Assembly: GCF_003431975.1 (NCBI RefSeq)
Contig: NZ_CP027116.1
Span: 1,054,001 to 1,118,000 of the forward strand
Direction of reading: 5' to 3'
DNA length: 64,000 bases
Source of the DNA: Bacillus pumilus
Lineage (GTDB): Bacteria; Bacillota; Bacilli; Bacillales; Bacillaceae
Below, one piece after another: positions 33,007 through 39,801 of this stretch (position 1 is its first letter; each line of letters starts with the position of its first letter). A program made the translations under genes and the position numbers. The notes beneath the pieces are model-generated. The model did no database searches. It was not told the DNA's origin and worked only from the letters and a program-made list of their open reading frames with translations.

Positions 33007-33522
33007 TTATACAATTATTTTTCCAACGTTCTGAAAGTTTTGAGGGGTTGGATTGAACAATTTAAGTTGAGCAACTTTTTGTTCCACAACAAATTGTGGT
33101 AAGTCATTAAGAAAGGCAATTTGTTGTATTCCCCATTTATTAAGAGGATAAGGAAATGTCTTTATTAAGTTGTCGGGTAATAAAAGTTCGGCAGCGAAGA
33201 GGTTTGCTTGATCTTCTAATTTGTTTTCTAACTCAATTGAACAGTTGTGTAATTTAAAAGAGTTTAAATCTTTGTGTAAAAAAAAGTGTCCTAGCTCGTG
33301 AGCTATTCCAAATTTTCCCCATTCGTAATTAGAGTTTATGTGTATGATGTAGGTGTCTGTATTTTCGTGATACTGTAAACAACCTCTTACAGTACCTAGG
33401 TCGTTTTTGAGAATTGGTATGTTTAAGGTTTGACAGATATTGTAAATATCGTTGCCATTATGTTCTTTTAATAAGTGCTGTGCTTTATGTTTGATTCTTT
33501 TGTCTGTATAAATCGTCATCAC
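33007..33522 (-). CDS. ImmA-like anti-repressor metalloprotease
   Basis: 171 residues. The zinc-protease motif HELGH is at residues 75-79 in FGIAHELGHFFLH, with downstream QANLFAAELLLPDNL supplying the glutamate ligand, as in the ImmA/IrrE family. In ICEBs1 ImmA cleaves the repressor ImmR on DNA damage or RapI activation. The start codon (GTG 33522 or ATG 33519) overlaps the immR stop, which implies translational coupling. Confidence 0.92.
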   Translation of the reverse strand: MMTIYTDKRIKHKAQHLLKEHNGNDIYNICQTLNIPILKNDLGTVRGCLQYHENTDTYIIHINSNYEWGKFGIAHELGHFFLHKDLNSFKLHNCSIELENKLEDQANLFAAELLLPDNLIKTFPYPLNKWGIQQIAFLNDLPQFVVEQKVAQLKLFNPTPQNFQNVGKIIV

Positions 33523-33890
33523 TCTTTCTTTTTCATAGCCTCGGCATACTCGATACCATTTTTTAAAGCTTTTTTTATTAGATTGGCTGTTTCCTCATCA
33601 ATGTCACCATTTTTGAGGAACATAAGTGTTTTTTCTTCTTTTAATTCTTCAATGGCTTCATTAATAGCCTTTTCTAAATTATTTCTTTCTTTACTAGGAC
33701 GATCCAATAAATAGTCAGTGGAAACATCAAAGAAGTTAGCAATTTTATTTAATGTGTCACTTGTTGGAAGTATCTCTTCATTCTCGAAGCGAGCAATAGA
33801 ACTTTGACTTAAATATAAAAGATGTGCAAGTTCTTTTTGGGTAAGTTTTTTTGATTTTCTTAAAGTTTTTAATTTATAACCAAAACTCAT
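33519..33890 (-). CDS. ImmR-like immunity repressor
   Basis: 123 residues. N-terminal Cro/CI-type helix-turn-helix (LKTLRKSKKLTQKELAHLLYLSQSSIARFENEE), then a short linker and a Glu-rich C-terminal helix region. The start is ATG 33890 with GAGGTCGG upstream; the open frame continues 28 codons further without signal. It represses excision and transfer genes and activates its own operon in ICEBs1. It is divergent from xis over 160 bases with repeated ATGCGTATA-type sites. Confidence 0.9.
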   Translation of the reverse strand: MSFGYKLKTLRKSKKLTQKELAHLLYLSQSSIARFENEEILPTSDTLNKIANFFDVSTDYLLDRPSKERNNLEKAINEAIEELKEEKTLMFLKNGDIDEETANLIKKALKNGIEYAEAMKKKE

Positions 33891-33959
33891 ATTTCCGACC
33901 TCTTTTTTTCTTATAATATTACATATAGTAATAAAATAAACAATGAACATCAGTTTTTT

Positions 33960-34036
33960 ATGCGTAATATGCATTTTTTATGTTGACTTTATGCGTATAC
34001 TCATTTAATATAAGGTTAAGAAATGATTATACGCAT
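33960..34036. promoter_or_regulatory. Pxis promoter and ImmR operators
   Basis: TTGACT (33983-33988), 17 bases, TAATAT (34006-34011) drives xis. Three related sites surround it. ATGCGTAATATGCAT (33960-33974) and ATGCGTATACTCAT (33991-34004, in the spacer) lie on the plus strand. The third is ATGATTATACGCAT (34023-34036), which reads ATGCGTATAATCAT on the other strand. Their spacing and similarity fit a dimeric repressor binding both divergent promoters. Confidence 0.75.
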
Positions 34037-34054
34037 ATTTCAGGAGGGGATATG

Positions 34055-34246
34055 ATGAGTTTTTTAAACGTCAAAGATGTCCAGAGAATATTGAATGTTA
34101 AACAGGCAACTGCATACGAAGTCATTAGAAAATTAAATGCGCAGTTAACAATGCAAGGGTATCAAGTTGTTAGAGGTAGAGTGGACAAAAGTTATTTTGA
34201 AAAAAGTTACCTTTATTCAGATAGTAGAGAAAAGGTGACAGGCTAA
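34055..34246 (+). CDS. excisionase Xis
   Basis: 63 residues, the size of ICEBs1 Xis. FLNVKDVQRILNVKQATAYEVIRKLN is the winged-helix excisionase pattern (here aligned on FLxVxDV). The start is ATG 34055 (AGGAGGGG eight bases before); ATG 34052 is also possible. It is the first gene of the rightward, ImmR-repressed operon and works with Int to excise the element. Confidence 0.85.
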   Translation: MSFLNVKDVQRILNVKQATAYEVIRKLNAQLTMQGYQVVRGRVDKSYFEKSYLYSDSREKVTG

Positions 34247-34488
34247 TGAATTATTCTCAAACAAAAGACACAATGAAAAAGGCTGTATCATTAGCAAAGC
34301 AACTTGACGGTAATTGGTCAGCAAGAATGAAGATGGCACTTAATGAAGTGTACATAGAGCATTACTTGTCGCGGCCGTTAACAAAAGAAGTTATTGAAAA
34401 GCTTCTATTTAAAGGGATGTCATTCCGCAGGATTAAAAAGCATTTTAAGGTTGGCATGGATGAAATTTCTTCTCTACTTGCTGAATGA
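34246..34488 (+). CDS. small ICE protein with HTH-like C-terminus (YdzL position)
   Basis: 80 residues. Basic N-terminal helix region (TKDTMKKAVSLAKQLDGNWSA) and a C-terminal RPLTKEVIEKLLFKGMSFRRIKKHFKVGMDEI that looks like a helix-turn-helix. It overlaps xis at TAATG. It occupies the place of ICEBs1 ydzL; direct homology is not certain. Confidence 0.65.
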   Translation: MNYSQTKDTMKKAVSLAKQLDGNWSARMKMALNEVYIEHYLSRPLTKEVIEKLLFKGMSFRRIKKHFKVGMDEISSLLAE

Positions 34489-34536
34489 ATAGTGTGAGTT
34501 TACACCACTATTTCAGCGAAAGAGAAATGAAAGGTA

Positions 34537-34830
34537 GTGAGTGGAATGAGTCTTTTGGAACTTTTCAATCATTCTCTAAAGAGATTTGAAGATCAAAAAG
34601 AACCAATTACATTTGCTCTAGCAGCAGTAATTCAAAAGAAGATTGATGAGTCGCTGCACAAGGAATATGAGGAATTTGATCAATGGTTTAGACAAACGTT
34701 TTATGATTCAGAGGGGAAGCCAATGCAATATTTTAGGACACCTCTTGTTGATGAATCACCAGTTATATTTGGTGGTAAACCAAAAGTTATTCTTTTGAAT
34801 GGCCCATATGTGGGTGGAGTATCTCTTTAA
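34537..34830 (+). CDS. YdcO-like ICE protein
   Basis: 97 residues. Middle part QKKIDESLHKEYEEFDQWFRQTFYD is helical and acidic; the end is hydrophobic. Position between the xis region and ydcP, and size, match ICEBs1 YdcO. The start is GTG 34537 (AAAGGTA upstream) or ATG 34546. Function unknown. Confidence 0.6.
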   Translation: MSGMSLLELFNHSLKRFEDQKEPITFALAAVIQKKIDESLHKEYEEFDQWFRQTFYDSEGKPMQYFRTPLVDESPVIFGGKPKVILLNGPYVGGVSL

Positions 34831-35188
34831 AAAGGAATGAAGTTCTTTGAAAAATACATACAGACAAAAAAAGCGTCCTTGACTGAATCAAGAACACTCA
34901 TAATAAAACCTAGACAATTTTATTATATGTGATTTTTGATCAAATGTCATGCGTGAGTATTTGACGATTAACAGTAATCATGTTTCAAATACTGTAGCAG
35001 GCTAGAAGAAGCGTGCGGGATAGTTGTCACCATTAATCAACTTGATGATCATAAATGGTCTACTAGGTTGCCAGGACTGGCTATGTTCTGAGCAACTGAT
35101 AAGCGCCATGATGACAGTGTCGGAGCGATTTTATTTTTTAATAAACTAATAAAAAACGTGATGAACACGAATCAAAGGAGAACTTATA
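34831..35188 (+). other. 358-base untranslated leader before the ydcP-like gene, probably structured
   Basis: No gene fits. Several hairpins are possible: GTATTTGA with TCAAATAC (34953-34998), ACCATT with AATGGT (35030-35060) and TTGC...GCAA enclosing CCAG/CTGG (35068-35096). The stretch ends in a terminator-like GCG...GAGCG then ATTTTATTTTTT (35103-35140). It could be a regulated leader or an independent small RNA in the transfer operon. Confidence 0.45.
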
Positions 35189-35572
35189 ATGGAATTGAAA
35201 TTTATTGTACCAAACAAAGAAGAAACTTTTGGAGATTGCAAATTCTTAGGATTTAAACGTGAAAAATTTGTTTATGATCAAGTCAATCAAAAAAGAACTG
35301 ACGAATTAGAAAGCAGAACTTATAATCTTGCTGCGAGTTGCCAGGGTGGTCCCGTTGAAGTTGTCTTACCTGCTAATGTTGAATTAAAGGAATATGACTT
35401 TATGCAAGATGTGGAACTGGTAAACCCTATTATTGAAGCAAGGGTGGACAATGGTGGTCGGTTTGGTACTCTCGTTTGGACTATTCTTGCCGAAGATATT
35501 CGAATCAAAGGCTCTAATGCTAATTCTACAAAAGTAACACCAGCAGCCCCAGCAACGAATGACAAAAAGTAA
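35189..35572 (+). CDS. YdcP-like protein (DUF961)
   Basis: 127 residues, beta-rich. MELKFIVPN at the start and VEVVLPANVELKEYDFMQDVELVNPIIEARV in the middle are the DUF961 pattern found just ahead of the coupling protein in ICEBs1 and Tn916-like elements. The role is not established; co-occurrence suggests a part in DNA processing or transfer regulation. AAAGGAG precedes ATG 35189. Confidence 0.85.
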   Translation: MELKFIVPNKEETFGDCKFLGFKREKFVYDQVNQKRTDELESRTYNLAASCQGGPVEVVLPANVELKEYDFMQDVELVNPIIEARVDNGGRFGTLVWTILAEDIRIKGSNANSTKVTPAAPATNDKK

Positions 35573-35587
35573 TATTGTTAGGGGTGG

Positions 35588-37003
35588 ATGATCATTTCGC
35601 TATGGAAGTATAAAGGGACAAAGATTCGTCCTAGACATAAAAATAACGTGTTAAAAACAGGTGCATTAATAAGTGTGCCTGTTTTTTTGTTGCTGATGAC
35701 ACTTTTTTGGAAAGACCATCTATGGATTTTATACGAAAAAGGTGTTGAAGATACATTTCAAAACTTCACCTTTAATATACCTTTGATCATTACAAGTTTA
35801 ACTGTGTCAATTGTAGTTCCAGCAGCTATTTTATTTGGTTGGCGCTACATATTCCGTAAGTATTCAAAATTAAAGAAAATTTATCATCGTCAAAAAATTG
35901 CAAGAATGATTTTGTCGAACAAATTTTATGATAGTAAAAGCGTGAAGAGTCGTATAACCGATAGAATGGTTCAAAAAATCACATACTTCCCTAGATTTTA
36001 TTATAGGGTTAAGGATGGTCATATTATTATTAAGGTTGCTATGGATATGAGCAGGTTCCAACAAAGGTTTATGGAATTAGGAAAGGAATTCGAAAATGGG
36101 TTCTTTTGTGATTTAGTGTCTACAGATATGGAAGATGGCTTTTTTACCTATAAGCTGCTATATGATGCAGGGAAAAACCGTATATCTATTGATGACGCTG
36201 TTGTAAATAAAGGCTCTATGAAGCTAATGAAGCATATTGATTGGGCATTTGATAAGTTGCCGCACATGTTGATTTCTGGGGGTACAGGTGGAGGAAAAAC
36301 GTATTTTATACTTACCCTTGTAAAGTCTCTTGTTGCTTCTGGGGCGGACGTTCGTATATTAGACCCGAAAAATGCGGATTTGGCAGACTTAGAGGAAGTT
36401 CTCGAAGGAAAGGTTTTTTCTCGTAAGAACGGTATTATGATGACTTTGCGGAAGTCCGTTGAGGACATGATGCGAAGAATGGATGAAATGAAAAATCATC
36501 CGAATTATAAAACCGGTGAAAACTATTCCTATTTGGGATATAAACCTGTTTTTATCATATTTGATGAGTACGTGGCGTTTATGGATATGCTCGATTTCAA
36601 GGAACGTGAAACTGCAATGCAAGATATCAAGCAAATTATCATGCTAGGCAGACAGATGGGCTTTTTTCTTGTTGCAGGAGCGCAACGTCCAGATGCGAAG
36701 TATTTCGCTGACGGAATAAGAGACCAGTTTAATTTCAGAGTATCTTTAGGAAAAATGTCCGGAACTGGTTATGCCATGCTGTTTGGTGATACTGATAAAA
36801 AATTCGTTGAAAAAGATATTAAAGGTAGAGGATACGCCTATGCAGGTACAGGAAACATAATGGAATTTTATAGCCCTTTGATCCCAAATGGGTATGATTT
36901 CATAGAGGAAATCCGACTTGCTAAGGAAGGAACGCAGGGCGCGCAGGCGGCGACAGCCGCAAGCGGCAGCGAAAGCGCCCAAGCGACGACTGAGGAGGAG
37001 TGA
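35588..37003 (+). CDS. ConQ-like coupling protein (FtsK/VirD4-type ATPase)
   Basis: 471 residues. Two membrane segments (about residues 22-45 and 60-85), then a RecA-like motor: Walker A in LISGGTGGGKTYFIL (about residue 230), Walker B in PVFIIFDEYVAFM, and an arginine-finger region in LGRQMGFFLVAGAQRPDAK. It brings the relaxase-DNA complex to the type IV channel. The C-terminus is Ala/Gln/Ser-rich, and its coding end runs into the oriT region. Confidence 0.93.
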   Translation: MIISLWKYKGTKIRPRHKNNVLKTGALISVPVFLLLMTLFWKDHLWILYEKGVEDTFQNFTFNIPLIITSLTVSIVVPAAILFGWRYIFRKYSKLKKIYHRQKIARMILSNKFYDSKSVKSRITDRMVQKITYFPRFYYRVKDGHIIIKVAMDMSRFQQRFMELGKEFENGFFCDLVSTDMEDGFFTYKLLYDAGKNRISIDDAVVNKGSMKLMKHIDWAFDKLPHMLISGGTGGGKTYFILTLVKSLVASGADVRILDPKNADLADLEEVLEGKVFSRKNGIMMTLRKSVEDMMRRMDEMKNHPNYKTGENYSYLGYKPVFIIFDEYVAFMDMLDFKERETAMQDIKQIIMLGRQMGFFLVAGAQRPDAKYFADGIRDQFNFRVSLGKMSGTGYAMLFGDTDKKFVEKDIKGRGYAYAGTGNIMEFYSPLIPNGYDFIEEIRLAKEGTQGAQAATAASGSESAQATTEEE

Positions 37004-37012
37004 GCGAAGCGA

Positions 37013-38065
37013 ATGACCGAGGGGCAAGTAAAACCCCCCCACGCTAACAGGGGGGTAGTACGCAAGAATGAAAAAGATGAAGAAAATTTAACATCAATGG
37101 TCGACTATGTAAGAGTTAGTTTTAAGACTCATGATGTAGATCATATCATTCAAAATATCTTACATATCCACAAAGATTTTATGACCGAGAAGCCGAAAGG
37201 CTTTTATGGATATGTAGGAACGTGGGAAATGGATATGATCAAAGTCATGTACAGTGCTCCAGATGATGAAAGGGGCACACTGATTGAATTTTCCGGTAAG
37301 GGCTGTAGACAATTTGAATCTTTTCTCGAATGTAGAAAGAAAACGTGGTTTGATTTCTTTCAAGATTGTTTAAATGAGAAAGGAAGCTTTACAAGATTAG
37401 ATATAGCGATTGATGACAAGCGAACATATTTCACTATACCTTCTCTTCTGGAGAAAGCACAAAATGGGCTGTGCGTTTCGAGATTTCGTAAATCTGATTA
37501 TAATGGATCGTTTGATATTGGTGATGGTCGACTTGGGGGAACAACGTTATATTTCGGCTCTAAAAAATCAGATGCGTATCTTTGTTTTTACGAAAAGAAC
37601 TTTGAACAGGCTGAAAAATATAACATTCCTTATGAGGAAATGGAAGATTGGAACAGGTATGAGATAAGGTTGAAAAATGAACGTGCTCATTCTGCTGTTT
37701 GTGAACTAATTAAAGATAGAAATTTGACCAGCATTGGAATGGCTATCATAAACAACTATGTTCGCTTTGTAGAAGAAGATGGACCAGAAGAAAAAAGAAT
37801 GAGAGAAACAAGTCCTTTTTGGTTAGAATTTATCGGTGATGTAAAGAAGTTAAGGTTGTATACAAAGCCGCAAACTGACTTTTATCAAAAGTCCCGTAAT
37901 TGGTTGAAAAATAGCTGTGCGCCAACGATGAAGATGATTCTTGAAGCTGATAGAGCTTTAGGGCAAAATGATTTATCAGACATGATCATCAATGCGGAAT
38001 TGCAAGAAAAACATGAAAAAATGTTAGAAACATTCTTAACGCCAATTCATGAAATGGTGGTTTGA
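37013..38065 (+). CDS. NicK-like relaxase (Rep_trans family)
   Basis: 350 residues. VDYVRVSFKTHDVDHII, FYGYVGTWEMDMIKV, EFSGKGCRQFESFLECRKKTW and SFTRLDIAIDD match ICEBs1 NicK closely. The catalytic tyrosine is expected in the SDAYLCFYEKNFEQAEKYN segment. It nicks oriT, stays covalently bound and starts rolling-circle replication and transfer. The 5' coding region overlaps oriT, as in ICEBs1. ATG 37013 is the first start; an internal ATG at 37,097 precedes the conserved domain but has no ribosome site. Confidence 0.93.
   Translation: MTEGQVKPPHANRGVVRKNEKDEENLTSMVDYVRVSFKTHDVDHIIQNILHIHKDFMTEKPKGFYGYVGTWEMDMIKVMYSAPDDERGTLIEFSGKGCRQFESFLECRKKTWFDFFQDCLNEKGSFTRLDIAIDDKRTYFTIPSLLEKAQNGLCVSRFRKSDYNGSFDIGDGRLGGTTLYFGSKKSDAYLCFYEKNFEQAEKYNIPYEEMEDWNRYEIRLKNERAHSAVCELIKDRNLTSIGMAIINNYVRFVEEDGPEEKRMRETSPFWLEFIGDVKKLRLYTKPQTDFYQKSRNWLKNSCAPTMKMILEADRALGQNDLSDMIINAELQEKHEKMLETFLTPIHEMVV
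37027..37060 (+). promoter_or_regulatory. origin of transfer (oriT)
   Basis: The inverted repeat ACCCCCCC-ACGCTAACA-GGGGGGT is virtually the ICEBs1 oriT hairpin with its nic-site context GCTAAC in the loop. It lies at the conQ-nicK junction inside the 5' end of nicK, exactly as in ICEBs1. Confidence 0.88.
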
Positions 38066-38087
38066 TTTTAGGTGCTTGCTGCTAATA

Positions 38088-38258
38088 AACACAAGTGATG
38101 CGTATGTGGCTTGTGTCAACGGTAAGCGGAGCGAAGTGAGCATTAAGGAGTTGAAACAAACAGCGCCCCCAAACCCTTTTAATGTCTCAAAAGGTCATCA
38201 TACCTTTTGAGCTGCCTACCGGCGAGGGAGTCCCCCATGAGTGGGGGACTAGGGGGAA
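38088..38258 (+). other. putative single-strand origin, copy 1 (sso1)
   Basis: A 171-base noncoding unit directly after nicK with three hairpins: ACACAAG/CTTGTGT, CTCAAAAGGT/ACCTTTTGAG and GTCCCCC/GGGGGAC. A near copy lies at 42,347. ICEBs1 carries single-strand origins downstream of nicK that prime second-strand synthesis after rolling-circle transfer; position and fold fit. I cannot compare the bases with known sso sequences here. Confidence 0.6.
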
Positions 38259-38287
38259 GAGTTCTTGATACTACGGGGGGATGTTCT

Positions 38288-38359
38288 ATTGAAATTCAGT
38301 TGATCATCTTTAGTGTAATTCCATTATTAATAACTCTAGGAATCTTTTTATGGTTATAA
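38288..38359 (+). CDS. possible 19-23 residue hydrophobic peptide
   Basis: IEIQLIIFSVIPLLITLGIF is encoded behind GGGGGG, but with only ATT (38,288) or TTG (38,300) as start. The second sso copy is also followed by a small membrane gene (42,547) and the same terminator, which is the main reason for listing it. Confidence 0.25.
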   Translation: MEIQLIIFSVIPLLITLGIFLWL

Positions 38360-38375
38360 TTTAGAACTAATTTTT

Positions 38376-38406
38376 AAAGGATAGTCAAATGACTGTCCTT
38401 TTTTGT
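38376..38406 (+). terminator. terminator of the sso1 module
   Basis: AAGGATAGTCA and TGACTGTCCTT pair with one mismatch-type wobble around AA, followed by TTTTTG. The identical hairpin recurs at 42,794. Confidence 0.75.
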
Positions 38407-38430
38407 TTGGATAAGAAAGGGGAGATTTTC

Positions 38431-38688
38431 TTGAAGGAAGGATTTCATGAATTAAAAATACTACCTCAATACTTTTGGGCTTGTAAAACAGGTCACAAGT
38501 GCTTTGAGATACGAAAAAATGATAGAGACTTTAAAGTTGGGGATTTGATTCAGTTACGTGAGTATAAAGATGGTGATTATACAGGAAGGTGCGTATTAGG
38601 CAGAATTAGCTTCATTACGGACTATCAGCAACAGGATGATTATGTTGTCTTGAATTTTAAAAGACTTAAATTGAATCAAGCTGTGTAA
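38431..38688 (+). CDS. DUF3850-type small protein
   Basis: 85 residues from TTG 38431 (AAAGGGGAG upstream). HELKILPQYFWACKTGHKCFEIRKNDRDFKVGDLIQLREY has the H-x-L-K-x-xPxYF and FEIRKNDRxFxVGD blocks of DUF3850, a PUA/ASCH-like fold that usually binds nucleic acid. ICEBs1 has its helicase processivity factor gene (helP) at about this position, but similarity to HelP cannot be judged here. Confidence 0.75.
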   Translation: MKEGFHELKILPQYFWACKTGHKCFEIRKNDRDFKVGDLIQLREYKDGDYTGRCVLGRISFITDYQQQDDYVVLNFKRLKLNQAV

Positions 38689-38694
38689 GGTAAC

Positions 38695-39009
38695 ATGAGC
38701 CAATGGAAAGGGTTAGATCATAGACTATTTAATTTGGGTTTTATGGTTGGTGTTCCTTCTAAGGTTTATGTAAGGCAGATAAGTAGAGAATGGTTTTTGA
38801 TTGTGGAGGGAGAACGTATAAAAGGTTATTCAGAATACCGTTATTCATTTTACAAGACGAAATTTATGGATGATGGAAGAATGACCAGTACAAAGGTATT
38901 CCTTGATAAAAGTAGTGTTCGGCAAGTATATAATAAAGTGTTAAATCACATCAATTATTTGGAAAAAACTCAAAATTTTGATGTAAAAAAAGTACAAAAA
39001 ATGGTATAA
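38695..39009 (+). CDS. small ICE protein of unknown function
   Basis: 104 residues, basic, beta-rich N-terminal half (KVYVRQISREWFLIVEGERI) and helical C-terminus. It starts six bases after the DUF3850 stop with AAGGTAAC upstream and is probably coupled. It is another candidate for the helP slot of ICEBs1; not recognised. Confidence 0.6.
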   Translation: MSQWKGLDHRLFNLGFMVGVPSKVYVRQISREWFLIVEGERIKGYSEYRYSFYKTKFMDDGRMTSTKVFLDKSSVRQVYNKVLNHINYLEKTQNFDVKKVQKMV

Positions 39010-39052
39010 TTGTATTAAGAATAAAACGAAAAAGAGAAAGGTCGGGGAGACT

Positions 39053-39739
39053 ATGAAAGCTAAAAAAGTTGTAATTAGTCTAGGGTTGGCGGGCGTGTTA
39101 GTAGGCGGTACTATTTGGGGTTTCTCTGCTAATGCTAAAAATGAAGCGAAGCAGGAGACACAAGATAAAGAGCAACCAAAAACAGCTATTCTAAAAGAAA
39201 CAAAGACAACGGAAACTAAGAAACTAAAACCGAAAAAAGAACAAGTGAAGAAGAAGGAAGTAAAAGAGATAAAAGAAGTTAAGAAGGAAAAGCCTAAAAA
39301 GGTAAAGAAAGTCGAAAAGCAGCAAAAACAGGTTGTTAGTGATCAGCAGCAACCACAACAAAAAGAAAGAATCGTTGCGGCCAGTGAACCGAAAAAGAAT
39401 AACAATAGCAACGTTAGTAAAGCTCCAAAAGCTCCAGTGGTGAAGAAAGAACAACCGAAGGTTTATAGAAATACAACTGGTTCTTCCAGTCCTTCAAAAA
39501 GCCATGTTCAGCCAAAAAAGAAATACGTGAGTAATGGCGGTTCAAATCACCGTAAATCCAGTGCGCCTAAAAAATCAACTTCTGTACCTAAAAAGTCTCC
39601 TAGCTCTTCTGGTGGAACATCTACTACAGGTGAAAAAACTGGCGGGGGGAAAATAAAAAATTCTGATTCAACTTATGAAACTGGTACATTTGATGCTAAT
39701 GATTTAAATGGTGTCCCGTGGAATGAATTGAATAAGTAA
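39053..39739 (+). CDS. secreted, Lys/Ser-rich ICE protein
   Basis: 228 residues. Signal-type N-terminus (KKVVISLGLAGVLVGGTIWGFSANAK). A long Lys/Glu/Gln-rich stretch (about 30-105) follows, then a Ser/Thr/Gly-rich stretch with SSPSKSHVQPKK. The compact end contains YETGTFDANDLNGVPWNELNK and is the only part that looks folded. It may span the cell wall and present the short C-terminal motif outside. A promoter-like TTGTAT/TATAAT-type stretch and strong GGTCGGGGAG lie upstream. Confidence 0.7.
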   Translation: MKAKKVVISLGLAGVLVGGTIWGFSANAKNEAKQETQDKEQPKTAILKETKTTETKKLKPKKEQVKKKEVKEIKEVKKEKPKKVKKVEKQQKQVVSDQQQPQQKERIVAASEPKKNNNSNVSKAPKAPVVKKEQPKVYRNTTGSSSPSKSHVQPKKKYVSNGGSNHRKSSAPKKSTSVPKKSPSSSGGTSTTGEKTGGGKIKNSDSTYETGTFDANDLNGVPWNELNK

Positions 39740-39746
39740 TTAATTG

Positions 39747-39780
39747 AAGGTGTTCAAAAATTTGAGCACCTTTTTATTTT
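39747..39780 (+). terminator. terminator after the secreted Lys-rich protein gene
   Basis: AAGGTGTTCAAA and TTTGAGCACCTT arms with one mismatch, followed by TTTATTTT. Confidence 0.8.
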
Positions 39781-39801
39781 TAGGTGGGGTGAAAGTTTTT
39801 A

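Noticed and set aside
36746..37042. Minus-strand frames across the conQ-nicK junction
   Set aside because: They lie opposite a GC-rich conQ end and oriT and have no start context.
39224..39454. Leu/Phe-rich minus-strand frame opposite the Lys-rich secreted protein
   Set aside because: Reverse reading of Lys/Glu codons always yields Leu/Phe; no signals.
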